64,000 bases of DNA from Candidatus Poribacteria bacterium (GCA_022828145.1 JAJEJA010000073.1:62001-126000), one strand, 5' to 3'; shown: positions 1 to 9,773, counted from the stretch's first letter. The notes: generated by a model not told the origin, from the letters alone. Translations and numbers: made by a program.

Positions 1-2057
1 GACTCACCGCCATCGGTTGATCGTCGAATACCGTAAGATCCACAGCGGAAGAAAGTCTGATCATCTAACATGACAGCGGCTGTGTTAACTTCCATAGTTT
101 CATTCAGTGCTGTCCATGTCTCACCAGCGTTATTTGAATAGAAGTTTTGAGATGACTGCATCACGAGTATTCTGTTTTCATTTGCAGCAATTCTTACTGT
201 TTTATCCATTTCGTTGATCCAGATGTATCCATCTTTAATTGCTGCTGCTTTAGCATCTGCAAAAGTTCTACCCTCTTCTTGTTGCTTTATACGATTTTTC
301 TTTGGAGAAATAAACGCATAAGAATTACCTTTGTTATATAGGCGAAATAGTGAGAGTTTACCAGACGACCAATAATCAGCGTTTGCATTTGATACTTCTA
401 TCCAGTCTGGTTCACTTAGAAGATCTACTTCAACCCTATAGTCAGATGTGTCAGCATTTGTGGTCATAAGGTTTTTCTCACCGGTTAATACATATAGATT
501 CTCTCCAGCTGTAACCAATGCATAGATGCTATCCTTCTTTCTCCGATGTGTATTTGGTCGGTGTATTGTCTGAATTTCCCAATCATCTTCATTCAGACGA
601 AACAGTCCTTCATCAGTACCTGCAAAAACCGTATTGTCAATTGCTGCAATTGCCGTAATTTTTCTATCAATTAAACCTTTAGGCAGTTTTTCCCAAGTTT
701 CACCGGTATCAACTGACCGGAATATACCGTCCGTATAGGCAAGGAATATGGTCATGCTGCTTGTTGCTTGCGGTATTCCACCTGTTAAGACCATACCTAT
801 AAGCGTACCTTCTCTACACTTGCATAGACTATCCCAAGTCTTTCCTCTGTCAGTTGAAGTGATAATTTCTGTATCCGTTGCTATAAAGAGTTTGTCGTTT
901 CGTTCAGCGATGTGCCACCACTCCTGCGTTCCTTCTTTTTTGATGAGATTGGGTGCATGAATTTGTTTCATGAATTGCCATGTTGTTCCACTGTCTGTCA
1001 ACCTATAGAATCCCTGTAGTGTTCCAGCAAAGACATCGCCACGAGTTGATTTGAAGAGTTTTGACACTGTTCCACCTTCTGGACCTTTAGTTTGTATCCA
1101 TTGATGTTTTTGCTTGTTTATCTCGCCTTCATCCGCATGTGCCACACCAAAAAGTGATGCGTTAGATTTCTGACCTGCACCCTTGTTCTTACCTATTTGT
1201 TGCGTATTATTCGGTTTCTTTAAAAGTGTTGGTTTTTCTGGTGTTTCTATGACTATTGGCACATCAACGACCTCAATCGTCTGTTCGGATTGTGCGTTTA
1301 GGTTGTACGGTTGTTGAAATCTTGGGAGATGCTGTACTCCCGCGCCTATCAACAGTACTGCCACTATAGCAGACACAGTAGATATTGCTAAAGGTATCAT
1401 AGGTTTCGTTACAGAAGGTGTTATCGGACTGCTGTCTGAAATTCTTTGCATGATGTTCTCCGTAAATTGGGTTGGGAGTGTGAAACTATTCAGGTTTTCT
1501 TTTATCACAGATTCGTCTTCCCTTAGTTTTTTTCTTGCTCTGTGTAACCTTGTTCGAACAGCGTTTGGTGATATACCTAAGAACTTAGCTATTTCTTCAC
1601 AGGTCATTTCTGCTATGTAAAAGAGATTCATGACTGTCCGTTCGCTTTCTTGAAGTTTGCTAAGTAGTTTTTGGACTAATGCTCGTCTTTTTCTATCTGC
1701 TGCTTCTTCGCGTTGATGTGTCATATATTCTGAGTAATACACCTCCTCTAATTCTATCGGATCCATATCTTCCAGTGATTTTAAGGTTAATTTGTTCTTT
1801 CTGTGCCAGTTTTTGCATTTACGGTCTGCAATTACATAGAGCCAGCCGGAAAAACTGTTGTAGTGTTTTAGGGATGCCAGTCTCTGATGAGCAGTTAGGA
1901 ACGTATCCTGAGTAATCTCTTGTGCAGTGTGGAAATCACCGATTTTCTGCCATGCCAAAGCATGTATCTGTTTCTGATACTTTTCCACAAGTTTAGAGAA
2001 TGCCTGTTCATCACCATCTAAGGTTTGTTGAATTAGGTCTGCGTCTTCACATTTCAT
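1..2057 (-). CDS. ECF sigma factor-TM-beta-propeller fusion, paralogue 1 (partial, C-terminus off window)
   Basis: An open frame runs from an ATG at 2057 to the window edge (685 codons, no stop). The N-terminus carries sigma-70 region 2 (GDEQAFSKLVEKYQKQIHAL, then the QEITQDTF helix and GWLYVIAD) and region 4 (ERTVMNLFYIAEMTCEEI, then SPNAVRTRLHRARKKL), the ECF architecture. About residue 220-240 is a single hydrophobic helix (MIPLAISTVSAIVAVLLIG), followed by beta-propeller repeats with BNR/YCF48 motifs (TDSGTTW, TDRGKTW, VDTGETW, and STDGGES at the very edge). The start has AGAGGT upstream. It is the third of three tandem paralogues, same strand as those at 3260-6259 and 6597-9587. Expected topology is sigma in the cytoplasm and propeller outside; that is inference from the single helix. 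I checked frame continuity at several points across the gene. Confidence 0.85.
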   Translation of the reverse strand, partial: MKCEDADLIQQTLDGDEQAFSKLVEKYQKQIHALAWQKIGDFHTAQEITQDTFLTAHQRLASLKHYNSFSGWLYVIADRKCKNWHRKNKLTLKSLEDMDPIELEEVYYSEYMTHQREEAADRKRRALVQKLLSKLQESERTVMNLFYIAEMTCEEIAKFLGISPNAVRTRLHRARKKLREDESVIKENLNSFTLPTQFTENIMQRISDSSPITPSVTKPMIPLAISTVSAIVAVLLIGAGVQHLPRFQQPYNLNAQSEQTIEVVDVPIVIETPEKPTLLKKPNNTQQIGKNKGAGQKSNASLFGVAHADEGEINKQKHQWIQTKGPEGGTVSKLFKSTRGDVFAGTLQGFYRLTDSGTTWQFMKQIHAPNLIKKEGTQEWWHIAERNDKLFIATDTEIITSTDRGKTWDSLCKCREGTLIGMVLTGGIPQATSSMTIFLAYTDGIFRSVDTGETWEKLPKGLIDRKITAIAAIDNTVFAGTDEGLFRLNEDDWEIQTIHRPNTHRRKKDSIYALVTAGENLYVLTGEKNLMTTNADTSDYRVEVDLLSEPDWIEVSNANADYWSSGKLSLFRLYNKGNSYAFISPKKNRIKQQEEGRTFADAKAAAIKDGYIWINEMDKTVRIAANENRILVMQSSQNFYSNNAGETWTALNETMEVNTAAVMLDDQTFFRCGSYGIRRSTDGGE

Positions 2058-2094
2058 TGGATACCTCTATATACTATGTGCTTTTTAAAATATA

Positions 2095-2123
2095 TAGACA
2101 CATTTTTGCGACTGATTGTTACA
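2095..2123 (-). promoter_or_regulatory. ECF-type promoter of sigma-propeller paralogue 1
   Basis: Read on the minus strand: TGTAAC (2123-2118), 17 nt, TGTCTA (2100-2095). The same pair of motifs with matching spacing lies before both other paralogues (6295-6323, 9625-9654). The AAC-type -35 and GTCTA-type -10 are typical of ECF sigma promoters, so autoregulation is likely. Confidence 0.6.
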
Positions 2124-2248
2124 TGTTTTGAGAAAAATTGCAATTTTTTCTGGATGGAAAGAGAGTTTATCTGCCTGAACCCAAACACTTCATACCCTAA
2201 TCTTGAAAATCATTTGATATTAATCATCTGTCCGTTGTATAATATTGT

Positions 2249-3174
2249 ATGAACAATTCTAACCAAAGTCAATCTTCATTAGGGAGAATTTTATTACCTT
2301 ACCAAAAATTTGATATAGTTACTAAAGATGTTTTTTATACATTCACTGAAGATGTTCTACGTTTCATTTTAAACAGAACGGATATCCAATTCTTGGAACA
2401 TCTGGAAAGTGAATTCGTTACCGTTGAAAAACGTGAAATGGATAGTTTGGTAAAGATTTTACTTAATGATAAACCTGTACTGGTACATTGCGAATTTCAA
2501 ACAGGAGACAGTAGCGATGTAGATATGACACGACGCAACATCGGATATATGGGTAGATGTTATGAAAAATATGGTTTACCCATTCTTTCACACGTCATCT
2601 ATCTTAAACCAAATTCGGGAAAAACGATCCGGGCGGCTATAAACAGGACATTCAAGGATATAATTTCATTGTTGAGTATAAAGTTATTCGACTCATAGAT
2701 ATAGATGGACAATCTGTTCTTGAATCTCGCCAACCAGGATTGATGGCATTTGCGCCATTAATGAAACCGCCAATTGATATGGACCCACTACAGTGGATTT
2801 ATCAATGTGTAGAAACAACAAAGTCTTTACAGATTGACTCGTCAACCCGTGCAAACCTATTAGTAGACCTATGGGTGATGAGTGGACTGACCCATGAACG
2901 GGAATCATTAATTCATCTTTTATCGGAGGAAATCATGCAAGATTCGTCTGTTTATCAATACATTATAGAAAAAGGTGAACGGAATAATACTGTTGAAAGT
3001 ATTTTGGAACTCCTCTCTATTCGTTTCCAAATTGACACAATAGAAGCAATAAAGTCTGATATTGAGAGCATTGACAGTCTACAACGTCTTAAGCAATTGT
3101 TTCGTGCTGCAGCCCAGGTGCAAAACCTTGATGCTTTCATGCACATACTACAGAATGGTGCCGAATCTGTCTAA
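2249..3174 (+). pseudogene. Rpn-family nuclease/transposase-like protein, split by one frameshift
   Basis: Two frames join into one Rpn-type (PD-(D/E)XK recombination-promoting nuclease/putative transposase) protein of about 308 aa. The first frame (from ATG 2249) holds the core VLVHCEFQTGDSSDVDMTRR (E-x-Q active-site strand) and reads LSHVIYLKPNSGK. At the A5 run 2620-2624 it leaves the conserved frame and stops at 2698. Restoring one A gives GKNDPGGYKQDIQGYNFIVE, continuing without a stop through VIRLIDIDGQ and the helical C-terminal half to TAA at 3172-3174. A single-base deletion in a short homopolymer may be a real inactivation or a sequencing error. Members of this family are often decayed copies. 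It lies between two ECF-propeller genes on the opposite strand. Confidence 0.75.
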
Positions 3175-3259
3175 TTCTGATCCTTTCATGCAAAAAGCAA
3201 CAGAAAAGACAAGTTATTCACATCCCATCTGAAAAATATTAAGTCCGTTCAATGCAAAA

Positions 3260-6259
3260 CTATTCATCAAGTTTGTAAAGCAGCAATCCACTCCCATAAG
3301 TACCAACATAGAGTTTGCTACCATCAGTATCGAAACATGCAACGGGATATGCAATTTTTGGTGTAACTGGCATCCATTTCTCGTTCTCAATGTTTATGCT
3401 ATATATAATCTGTCCGGATTCTCCGTAAACTGTTGTATCAGCGACTGTCAATCTATTCATAACAAGTGGAATGCCATTTTCATCTGTTAGCGTCTCCCAG
3501 TCTTTACCATCTGTAGAGCGAATTACACCTTTGTCAGTTGCGACATAAAGACTTTCACCTGCAAAGACTACGGATTTGAAAGATTCGACTGTAAATGGTA
3601 GATTAGAGGTGACATCTGTCCACGTTTCACCTTCATCAAGTGATTGCATCAGGTGTCCGTTCTTCTTGCCAACATAGAGTTTTTTCGCTAAAGCAGCGAT
3701 TTTCAATCCTGAATCGTTATTTTGCGTTTCATTGTTAATTTCTTCTGCTAATCTGGTGTCATGCCAACCTAATGTACCAGATTTCCATTTATATAGATTG
3801 TTGTTGGATTCTGCGTAGAACGTAGAGTCAGTCACTGTGAAGTTGCCTGGAAGTGTTTCAAAATTCGGTAATGTTTTCGGTATATATGTGGGTGTTACTC
3901 TTGTTAGAGATTTTCCACTGTTTCGGGGTTGTATTCGTAGTATGTTCATATTCCCAACCTTTTCATCTATAACCATTGCATTTAATTCTATTTCCTCATC
4001 AATTTCATTAGCATCTGCTATGATGTTTAGCATTCTATCAGTTCTTGCATAAACGTGTTGACCAGATTTCTTTAAAGAAAAGGTCACATCCCCCGCGTCA
4101 AAAAATACGTTCTTCCATGAATTGCCCCCATCAGTTGAACCAATTATCCCACTCGGCGTGTATGCATAAAGATAATCGTCAACTATAAATATTTCCCAAA
4201 TAGTTCTGCCATAAATTCCAGGATTAAATCGCACCCAATTTTTCCCTCCATCCATGGAACGGAGTATACCAAATCTATGACTCCTATAGATGACATATGG
4301 GTTTAAGAACACGGGTGTAGCATCTGCTTTATCTATATTGAATAACATATTGGGAGTATCGTCTAAGACCCAATTTCCATCATGATTTAGGGAGTATGAT
4401 TGGTATTTGGTATCAAGTACTACGATTCTTCCTTTTGTTGCACTTATCTTCACATTGAAATTTGGAAGCATTACTGTATTGGGAAATTGGTGTTTTCTTG
4501 GACCAAAAGTCTGTAATGAAAAATACATCCTATTTGGTTCAGTAATATGTTCTTTGTTTGCTATTAATTTCCATGTATTTCCTTTATCATAAGAATGATA
4601 AAGCACCCATCCAAAATCAGGTATTGATTTTGTAACACCTTGTGCAACACTGACTTGACGTCGTGTAGTATTATCAGTATCTGATACAATAATCGCGACA
4701 AAGAGATCGTCACCTGAAACGGCAATATCTAAAACTTGCTGTTCTTTGTCATTTATTATACCATCTCCAACGGGCATTCGTACGAAATTTTCATCAACCA
4801 AACGATATAACCCTTCGTCTGTTCCAACAAAGACAGTGTCTTTGATGGATTCAATTGCGTGAATTTTGATGTTAGTTTTTTTACCAGTATCCTCTATACT
4901 CCAAAGTTTCAGCGTAGTTTTGTCTACACTCTTATCATCTGTATAAAAAATTCTATCATTGAATCCGATGTAAAAACCGTCCTTGGTTTTTACAAGACCT
5001 GTGGGTAAACCTCCAGGATGTGTTCCGACTGTCAACCATGTCTTTCCCCTATCAGAAGACGAGATAATCTCAGTATCAGTAGCAATGTAGAGGGAATTAT
5101 TCTTTTCTGCCAATGCTCCCCAACCTATCTCACTGTTTTCTTCATTGAGTGGAGGTGCGTTCCGTATTCTTATAAGTTGCCATTTATCTCCATCATCCGA
5201 AAGTCTATAGAGGTTGCTGATTGTTCCTGCAAATAGGTCTCCGCGAGTTGTTGCGAATAGGGTTGGAACTGGTCCGCCTTCCATGCTGGCTGTTTGAAGC
5301 CATTTACCTTCTACATCTGAGATTTCATCTGTATCTGAAACCGCTTCAGTAGAAAGAGATGAATCTGAGTTTTGACTAATTCCATTGATCTGACTTGGAA
5401 TTTCTATCCTACCAGTTTGTAAACGGATCTTTGGATTTATTTCTGTATCACGAACAATGTGCGCTTCTGTGATTTCAACACTACTATCTGAATCGGCATC
5501 TAAATTAAAAGGTTGTTGGTAACGATAGATGTTTTGTGCACCAACTCCTATCAACAGAACTGCTATAATTGCTGTTGCAGCAGATATTGCTAATGGTATT
5601 AGCGGTTTCGTTACTGAAGGTGTTATGGGTTTGCTGTTCATAATGTTTTCCATGATTTTCTCCGTAAATTGTGTTGGTAGTTGGAAACTACTCAGGTTTT
5701 CTTTAAGCATTGATTCCTCTTTCTTTAATCTTTCCCGTGCTCTGTATAGTCGGCTGCGAACTGTATTCGGAGATACACCGATAAATTTTCCGATGTCTTC
5801 ACAGTTCATTTCTGCGATGTAATACAGATTTACAACTGTTCGTTCACTTTCTTCTAACTTACTGATCAATTTATGCACCAAAGACCGTTTCTTTTCCTTT
5901 GCTGCTTTTTCTCGTTGATCTGACAGATATTCTGCATAATATACCTTGTCTAATTCAACTGGATCCATATTTTCTAATGACTCTAAAGAGATCTTTTTCT
6001 TTCTGTGCCAGTTTTTGCATTTATTGTCAGCGATGACATATAACCATCCTGCAAATCGATTCCGATAGTTTAGACTTGCCAAGTTATTATATGCAGTGAT
6101 GAAAACATCCTGTGCGATTTCTTGTGCTATGTGGAAATCACCGATTTTTTGCCATACTAATGCATGTATCTGTTTTTGGTATTTGTCAACAAGTTTTGCA
6201 AAAGCTTGCTCATCACCATCTAAGGTTCTTTGAATTAGAGCCTTATCTTCCCGCATCAT
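3260..6259 (-). CDS. ECF sigma factor-TM-beta-propeller fusion, paralogue 2
   Basis: 999 aa. Sigma region 2 is at about residues 18-88 (AQEIAQDVFITAYNNL, GWLYVIADNKCKNW) and region 4 at about 132-180 (ERTVVNLYYIAEMNCEDIGK, SPNTVRSRLYRARERL). A linker leads to one transmembrane helix at about 220-241 (LIPLAISAATAIIAVLLIG). Residues 310-999 are beta-propeller with repeated S-x-D-x-G-x-x-W motifs (SSDRGKTW, SMDGGKNW, STDGGNSW, SLDEGETW, STDGKDW). ECF sigma factors are normally about 200 aa; here the sensor domain is covalently attached and probably extracytoplasmic. No separate anti-sigma gene is seen nearby. GAGGTG precedes the start, with an ECF-type promoter further up. The helix region and the last propeller repeats are almost identical to paralogue 3. 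The outside ligand is unknown. Confidence 0.9.
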   Translation of the reverse strand: MMREDKALIQRTLDGDEQAFAKLVDKYQKQIHALVWQKIGDFHIAQEIAQDVFITAYNNLASLNYRNRFAGWLYVIADNKCKNWHRKKKISLESLENMDPVELDKVYYAEYLSDQREKAAKEKKRSLVHKLISKLEESERTVVNLYYIAEMNCEDIGKFIGVSPNTVRSRLYRARERLKKEESMLKENLSSFQLPTQFTEKIMENIMNSKPITPSVTKPLIPLAISAATAIIAVLLIGVGAQNIYRYQQPFNLDADSDSSVEITEAHIVRDTEINPKIRLQTGRIEIPSQINGISQNSDSSLSTEAVSDTDEISDVEGKWLQTASMEGGPVPTLFATTRGDLFAGTISNLYRLSDDGDKWQLIRIRNAPPLNEENSEIGWGALAEKNNSLYIATDTEIISSSDRGKTWLTVGTHPGGLPTGLVKTKDGFYIGFNDRIFYTDDKSVDKTTLKLWSIEDTGKKTNIKIHAIESIKDTVFVGTDEGLYRLVDENFVRMPVGDGIINDKEQQVLDIAVSGDDLFVAIIVSDTDNTTRRQVSVAQGVTKSIPDFGWVLYHSYDKGNTWKLIANKEHITEPNRMYFSLQTFGPRKHQFPNTVMLPNFNVKISATKGRIVVLDTKYQSYSLNHDGNWVLDDTPNMLFNIDKADATPVFLNPYVIYRSHRFGILRSMDGGKNWVRFNPGIYGRTIWEIFIVDDYLYAYTPSGIIGSTDGGNSWKNVFFDAGDVTFSLKKSGQHVYARTDRMLNIIADANEIDEEIELNAMVIDEKVGNMNILRIQPRNSGKSLTRVTPTYIPKTLPNFETLPGNFTVTDSTFYAESNNNLYKWKSGTLGWHDTRLAEEINNETQNNDSGLKIAALAKKLYVGKKNGHLMQSLDEGETWTDVTSNLPFTVESFKSVVFAGESLYVATDKGVIRSTDGKDWETLTDENGIPLVMNRLTVADTTVYGESGQIIYSINIENEKWMPVTPKIAYPVACFDTDGSKLYVGTYGSGLLLYKLDE

Positions 6260-6294
6260 CTGTCACCTCAAATAAAAATTGATCCTTAACTATA

Positions 6295-6323
6295 TAGACA
6301 CATTAATTGTATTGATAATTGCA
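6295..6323 (-). promoter_or_regulatory. ECF-type promoter of sigma-propeller paralogue 2
   Basis: Minus strand: TGCAAT (6323-6318), 17 nt, TGTCTA (6300-6295), then TATAG. It lies 36 nt before the start codon. The spacing equals that of paralogue 1, and the stretch AATGTGTCTATATA is shared with it. Confidence 0.6.
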
Positions 6324-6530
6324 TATTTTGAAGAAAATTGTGATTTTTTAGATAAAGAGTTTTAATAATAATCTCCATAGTAGTGTACGAATCCTTGTGT
6401 GATATGGGTTTACACCAATTAAATTAAAACCAAGTTAAAACAAGTGCGGCGTGCAGAAAACAATAATGTGTTTTATTATATCACAGGGATAGCAATCATA
6501 AAAATGTTAAGATAACAACTAATTCTAAAC
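6324..6530. other. AT-rich intergenic stretch, nothing recognised
   Basis: Upstream of the 6259 start and beyond its promoter, the sequence is AT-rich. I see no gene, no repeat shared with the rest of the window and no clear structure until the terminator at 6531. Confidence 0.5.
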
Positions 6531-6561
6531 AAAAAAGACTGGACATGAACACCCAGTCTTT
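6531..6561 (-). terminator. Rho-independent terminator of sigma-propeller paralogue 3
   Basis: On the minus strand, AAAGACTGG pairs with CCAGTCTTT (9 bp, 10-nt loop) and is followed by a T run. It begins 36 nt after the stop codon of the 6597-9587 gene, so that gene ends its own transcript rather than reading into paralogue 2. Confidence 0.8.
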
Positions 6562-6596
6562 AGGATTATGAACTCTATTGGTTGTACTATTTGAAA

Positions 6597-9587
6597 CTAT
6601 TCATCAAGAATGAAACGAAGCAGACCGCTGCCGAAGGTCCCAACATACAGTGTTTTACCATCGGTATCTATGCAGGAGACTGTATTTTCGATCTTTGGTG
6701 TAACTTGTTTCCATTTGTCGTTGTTCCAGTTTACGCTATAGATAACCTGTTCGGATTCACCGTAAACTGTGGTATCAGCGACTGCCAATCTATTCATAAC
6801 AAGTGGTACGCCATTTTCATCTGTTAACGTCTTCCAGTCTTTACCATCTGTTGAGCGAATTACACCCTTGTCTGTTGCGACATAAAGACTTTCACCTGCA
6901 AAAACTACTGTTTTGAAAGATTCGACTGTAAATGGTAGGTTTGAGGTTACGTCTGTCCACGTTTCACCTTCATCAAGTGATTGCATCAGGTGTCCATTCA
7001 TCATGCCGACGTAAACAGTTTTCTCTAAAACAGAAATCTTAAATTTATCCAATTCACGAAGATCACTGACGTCTTTTGAAGCATCTGTTGCATTTTCATC
7101 AATAAGACCGGTGTTGTGCCACTCATTTTCACCTTGTTTCCATCTTAGGATTTGATTCTTAAATTCCATATAGAAGGTTGTATCATGAACAGCAAAACTA
7201 CCGATTAAATATGATAAAGATTGATTCATGCTTTCTGAAATGAACTTATTATAGCTTTCATTGAATTGCTCTGAGTTGAATTGTTCAGGGTTGAACTTTT
7301 TCACTTGTTGCAAACTATCTATTGCTTCCTCTTCTAAGTTGCTTAAAAGTGCCTTACCGATTTTATCACTCAATTGTTCATTAAAATCCGGTACTTCTAA
7401 CTTTGGTATTCCCGGAACTGGTAAAACCCTATTGCTTTCATTTGACACGAGATACAGTTGAGGTGCTAAACCTCTTGAACTCTTGATATAAACATCTCCA
7501 TTAGATTCAACCATACTCTTGACAACTGATATTTCTCCAGCTAAGGGGTGCCAAGTATCTCCTCCATCCTTAGAGATAACCAGGGCATTTTCAATATATG
7601 CATATAATATATCATTAGAAATCATTAAATCCATAATACTCTTATTTAATATGCCAGTATTTACTTCTTTCCATCTATTACCAGCATCAGTTGAGCGAAA
7701 TACACCATCATTAGTACCGATATATATAGTATTCTCATTTAGTATAGCAGTGACAGGAGGTGTATCCATATTTGTAAAACTTCTATCCAAGATAGACCAA
7801 TTGTCTCCACCGTCATTTGAGAAGTAGCTATCTGACACGACATGCATTATCAAACAGTTGTGGTAAGTCACCAATTTTATTGATGGTAACGGCGAAATGC
7901 CAGAGCCACTTGAAAATGTGAATGTCGTCGTACTTGGATTCTTCATAGGTTCCTTAGGTGGTGTTATGTTTGTCCAAGAATCCCCCAGATTAGTTGAACG
8001 ATATAATGAAATGTTTCTTTTCGCCGTACTAAACATCTTCATGACATCAGAAATGATTTGGTTTCTATTATTCTTTCCAGCAGCAACATAGAGTTTCTGA
8101 TCAGCATAAGCTAATGCCTGTATATTTTCAATATTCTTGTCTACTGTTACCTGTTCCCATTTATTCGAACTTAGACGAAAGAGACCAGAATCAGTACCAA
8201 CAAAAAGGTGATTGTCAACTGCCATTAGTGTCTTTATTTCCTTTTCTTCTAATCCTTCGTTCAATGGGATCCATGTTGATCCACTGTTTTTTGAGTGAAA
8301 AACACCAGTAGATAATGCAAGATAAAATCCATCATCCGCTATTGAAAAAGTAATCAATTCTCCGTCGGGTTTCACACATAGTGCATTCCATGTCTTACCC
8401 TTGTCAGTGGAAGTAAATACCTGCTTATCAGAAACCGTATAGAGTGTATCATTATATTCAATCAATTTCCAGTACCCACCAAACGGCACATTAGAACTTA
8501 TGAGATTCCATCTGTTTGAATCTTCTGATAATCTATATAGATCATGTATTGTACCAGCATATACCTCTTGTTGTGATGATGAAAATATGTCAACGATCTT
8601 TCCACCATAAGGACCTCTTGTTCTGATCCATTTTCCCTTTGATGGTACAATAGTACTTTCGTCACTTTGAGATTCTGAAACAAGCAAATTGTCAAAACGG
8701 TGTCCAATACCGTCAGGTTTGTCAGCTACAATTGAATTTCCATTCTGTTGGCTTAATGTCGGTTTTATAGGTGTATCTATAACAAGTTTTGCATCCATTA
8801 TTTCAATAGTTGCTTCTGAGTCTCTATCTATGCTATAAGGTTGTTGGTAACGAAACATTTTTTGTGCACCGACTCCTATCAACAGAACTGCTATAATTGC
8901 TGTAGCAGCAGATATTGCTAATGGTATTAGCGGTTTCGTTACTGCCGGTGTTATGGGTTTGCTGTTCATAATGTTTTCCATGATTTTCTCCGTAAATTGT
9001 GTTGGTAGTTGGAAACTACTCAGGTTTTCTTTAAGCATTGATTCCTCTTTCTTTAGACGGTTCCGAGCACGACTGAGTCTACTCTTGATTGTATTCTGTG
9101 ATACACCGAGAAACTCGCCTATGGATTCACAACTCATCTCTCCAAGATAGTGCAGCGACATGACTGTGCGTTCACTTTCTGGCAGCTTCTTTAAAAGGTT
9201 TCCAATAAGTTCACGTCGAGACTCGTTAGCATCTTCTTCAGTCTGTTCCTCAATGTAGTTTGTATAAGACACTTGATCCACCTCTTTGGTATCAACAGTT
9301 TCCAGAGATTGTATCGGTAGACGTTTCTTTCGGAGCCAGTCATTACAAAGGTTTGTAGCAATAACATAGAGCCATCCACAGAACAACTTTCGGTTTTTCA
9401 ATGTACCAAGTTGCTGATATGCTTTTAAAAAGGTGTCCTGCGTTATTTCTTGTGCGATGTGAAAATCACCAGTTTTCTGCCACGCGAGTGTATGTATACC
9501 TTTCTGGTATTTTTCAACAATAGCAGTGAACGCTTTTTCGTCACCATCTAATATCCGCTGGATTAGCTGAATATCTTGCTTTTTCAT
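6597..9587 (-). CDS. ECF sigma factor-TM-beta-propeller fusion, paralogue 3
   Basis: 996 aa with the same plan as its neighbours: sigma region 2 (QEITQDTFLKAYQQL, GWLYVIATNLCNDW), region 4 (ERTVMSLHYLGEMSCESI, SQNTIKSRLSRARNRL), one transmembrane helix at about 220-241, then a propeller (SKDGGDTW, STDAGNRW, SLDEGETW, STDGKDW). A lower-complexity insert (NPEQFNSEQFNESYNKF) splits the propeller. The start at 9587 has GGAGGAAAACT before it. It has its own ECF-type promoter and its own terminator (6531-6561). The membrane segment and the C-terminal repeats match paralogue 2 almost base for base, whereas the middle of the propeller is very different, as expected if sensor specificity diverged. Family membership is clear; the signal sensed is not visible. 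Confidence 0.9.
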   Translation of the reverse strand: MKKQDIQLIQRILDGDEKAFTAIVEKYQKGIHTLAWQKTGDFHIAQEITQDTFLKAYQQLGTLKNRKLFCGWLYVIATNLCNDWLRKKRLPIQSLETVDTKEVDQVSYTNYIEEQTEEDANESRRELIGNLLKKLPESERTVMSLHYLGEMSCESIGEFLGVSQNTIKSRLSRARNRLKKEESMLKENLSSFQLPTQFTEKIMENIMNSKPITPAVTKPLIPLAISAATAIIAVLLIGVGAQKMFRYQQPYSIDRDSEATIEIMDAKLVIDTPIKPTLSQQNGNSIVADKPDGIGHRFDNLLVSESQSDESTIVPSKGKWIRTRGPYGGKIVDIFSSSQQEVYAGTIHDLYRLSEDSNRWNLISSNVPFGGYWKLIEYNDTLYTVSDKQVFTSTDKGKTWNALCVKPDGELITFSIADDGFYLALSTGVFHSKNSGSTWIPLNEGLEEKEIKTLMAVDNHLFVGTDSGLFRLSSNKWEQVTVDKNIENIQALAYADQKLYVAAGKNNRNQIISDVMKMFSTAKRNISLYRSTNLGDSWTNITPPKEPMKNPSTTTFTFSSGSGISPLPSIKLVTYHNCLIMHVVSDSYFSNDGGDNWSILDRSFTNMDTPPVTAILNENTIYIGTNDGVFRSTDAGNRWKEVNTGILNKSIMDLMISNDILYAYIENALVISKDGGDTWHPLAGEISVVKSMVESNGDVYIKSSRGLAPQLYLVSNESNRVLPVPGIPKLEVPDFNEQLSDKIGKALLSNLEEEAIDSLQQVKKFNPEQFNSEQFNESYNKFISESMNQSLSYLIGSFAVHDTTFYMEFKNQILRWKQGENEWHNTGLIDENATDASKDVSDLRELDKFKISVLEKTVYVGMMNGHLMQSLDEGETWTDVTSNLPFTVESFKTVVFAGESLYVATDKGVIRSTDGKDWKTLTDENGVPLVMNRLAVADTTVYGESEQVIYSVNWNNDKWKQVTPKIENTVSCIDTDGKTLYVGTFGSGLLRFILDE

Positions 9588-9624
9588 AGTTTTCCTCCGA
9601 AATATTTACTACCCCTCACTTAAT

Positions 9625-9654
9625 TAGACGGGATCGGGATGACACGAGGTTGCA
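9625..9654 (-). promoter_or_regulatory. ECF-type promoter of sigma-propeller paralogue 3
   Basis: Minus strand: TGCAAC (9654-9649), 18 nt, CGTCTA (9630-9625). It is the best match of the three to a classical ECF promoter (AAC-type -35, CGTCTA-type -10) and lies 38 nt before the start codon. Confidence 0.6.
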
Positions 9655-9773
9655 TTTTTTCGTCACAATTATTTTCAATTTACGGTCAATTGTGTTATAC
9701 TTTAATTAAGAGTACTATACTATAACATAAGTACAGAGGAATCCAAACATTTGAGTTTTGCTTGGAGGAATGT

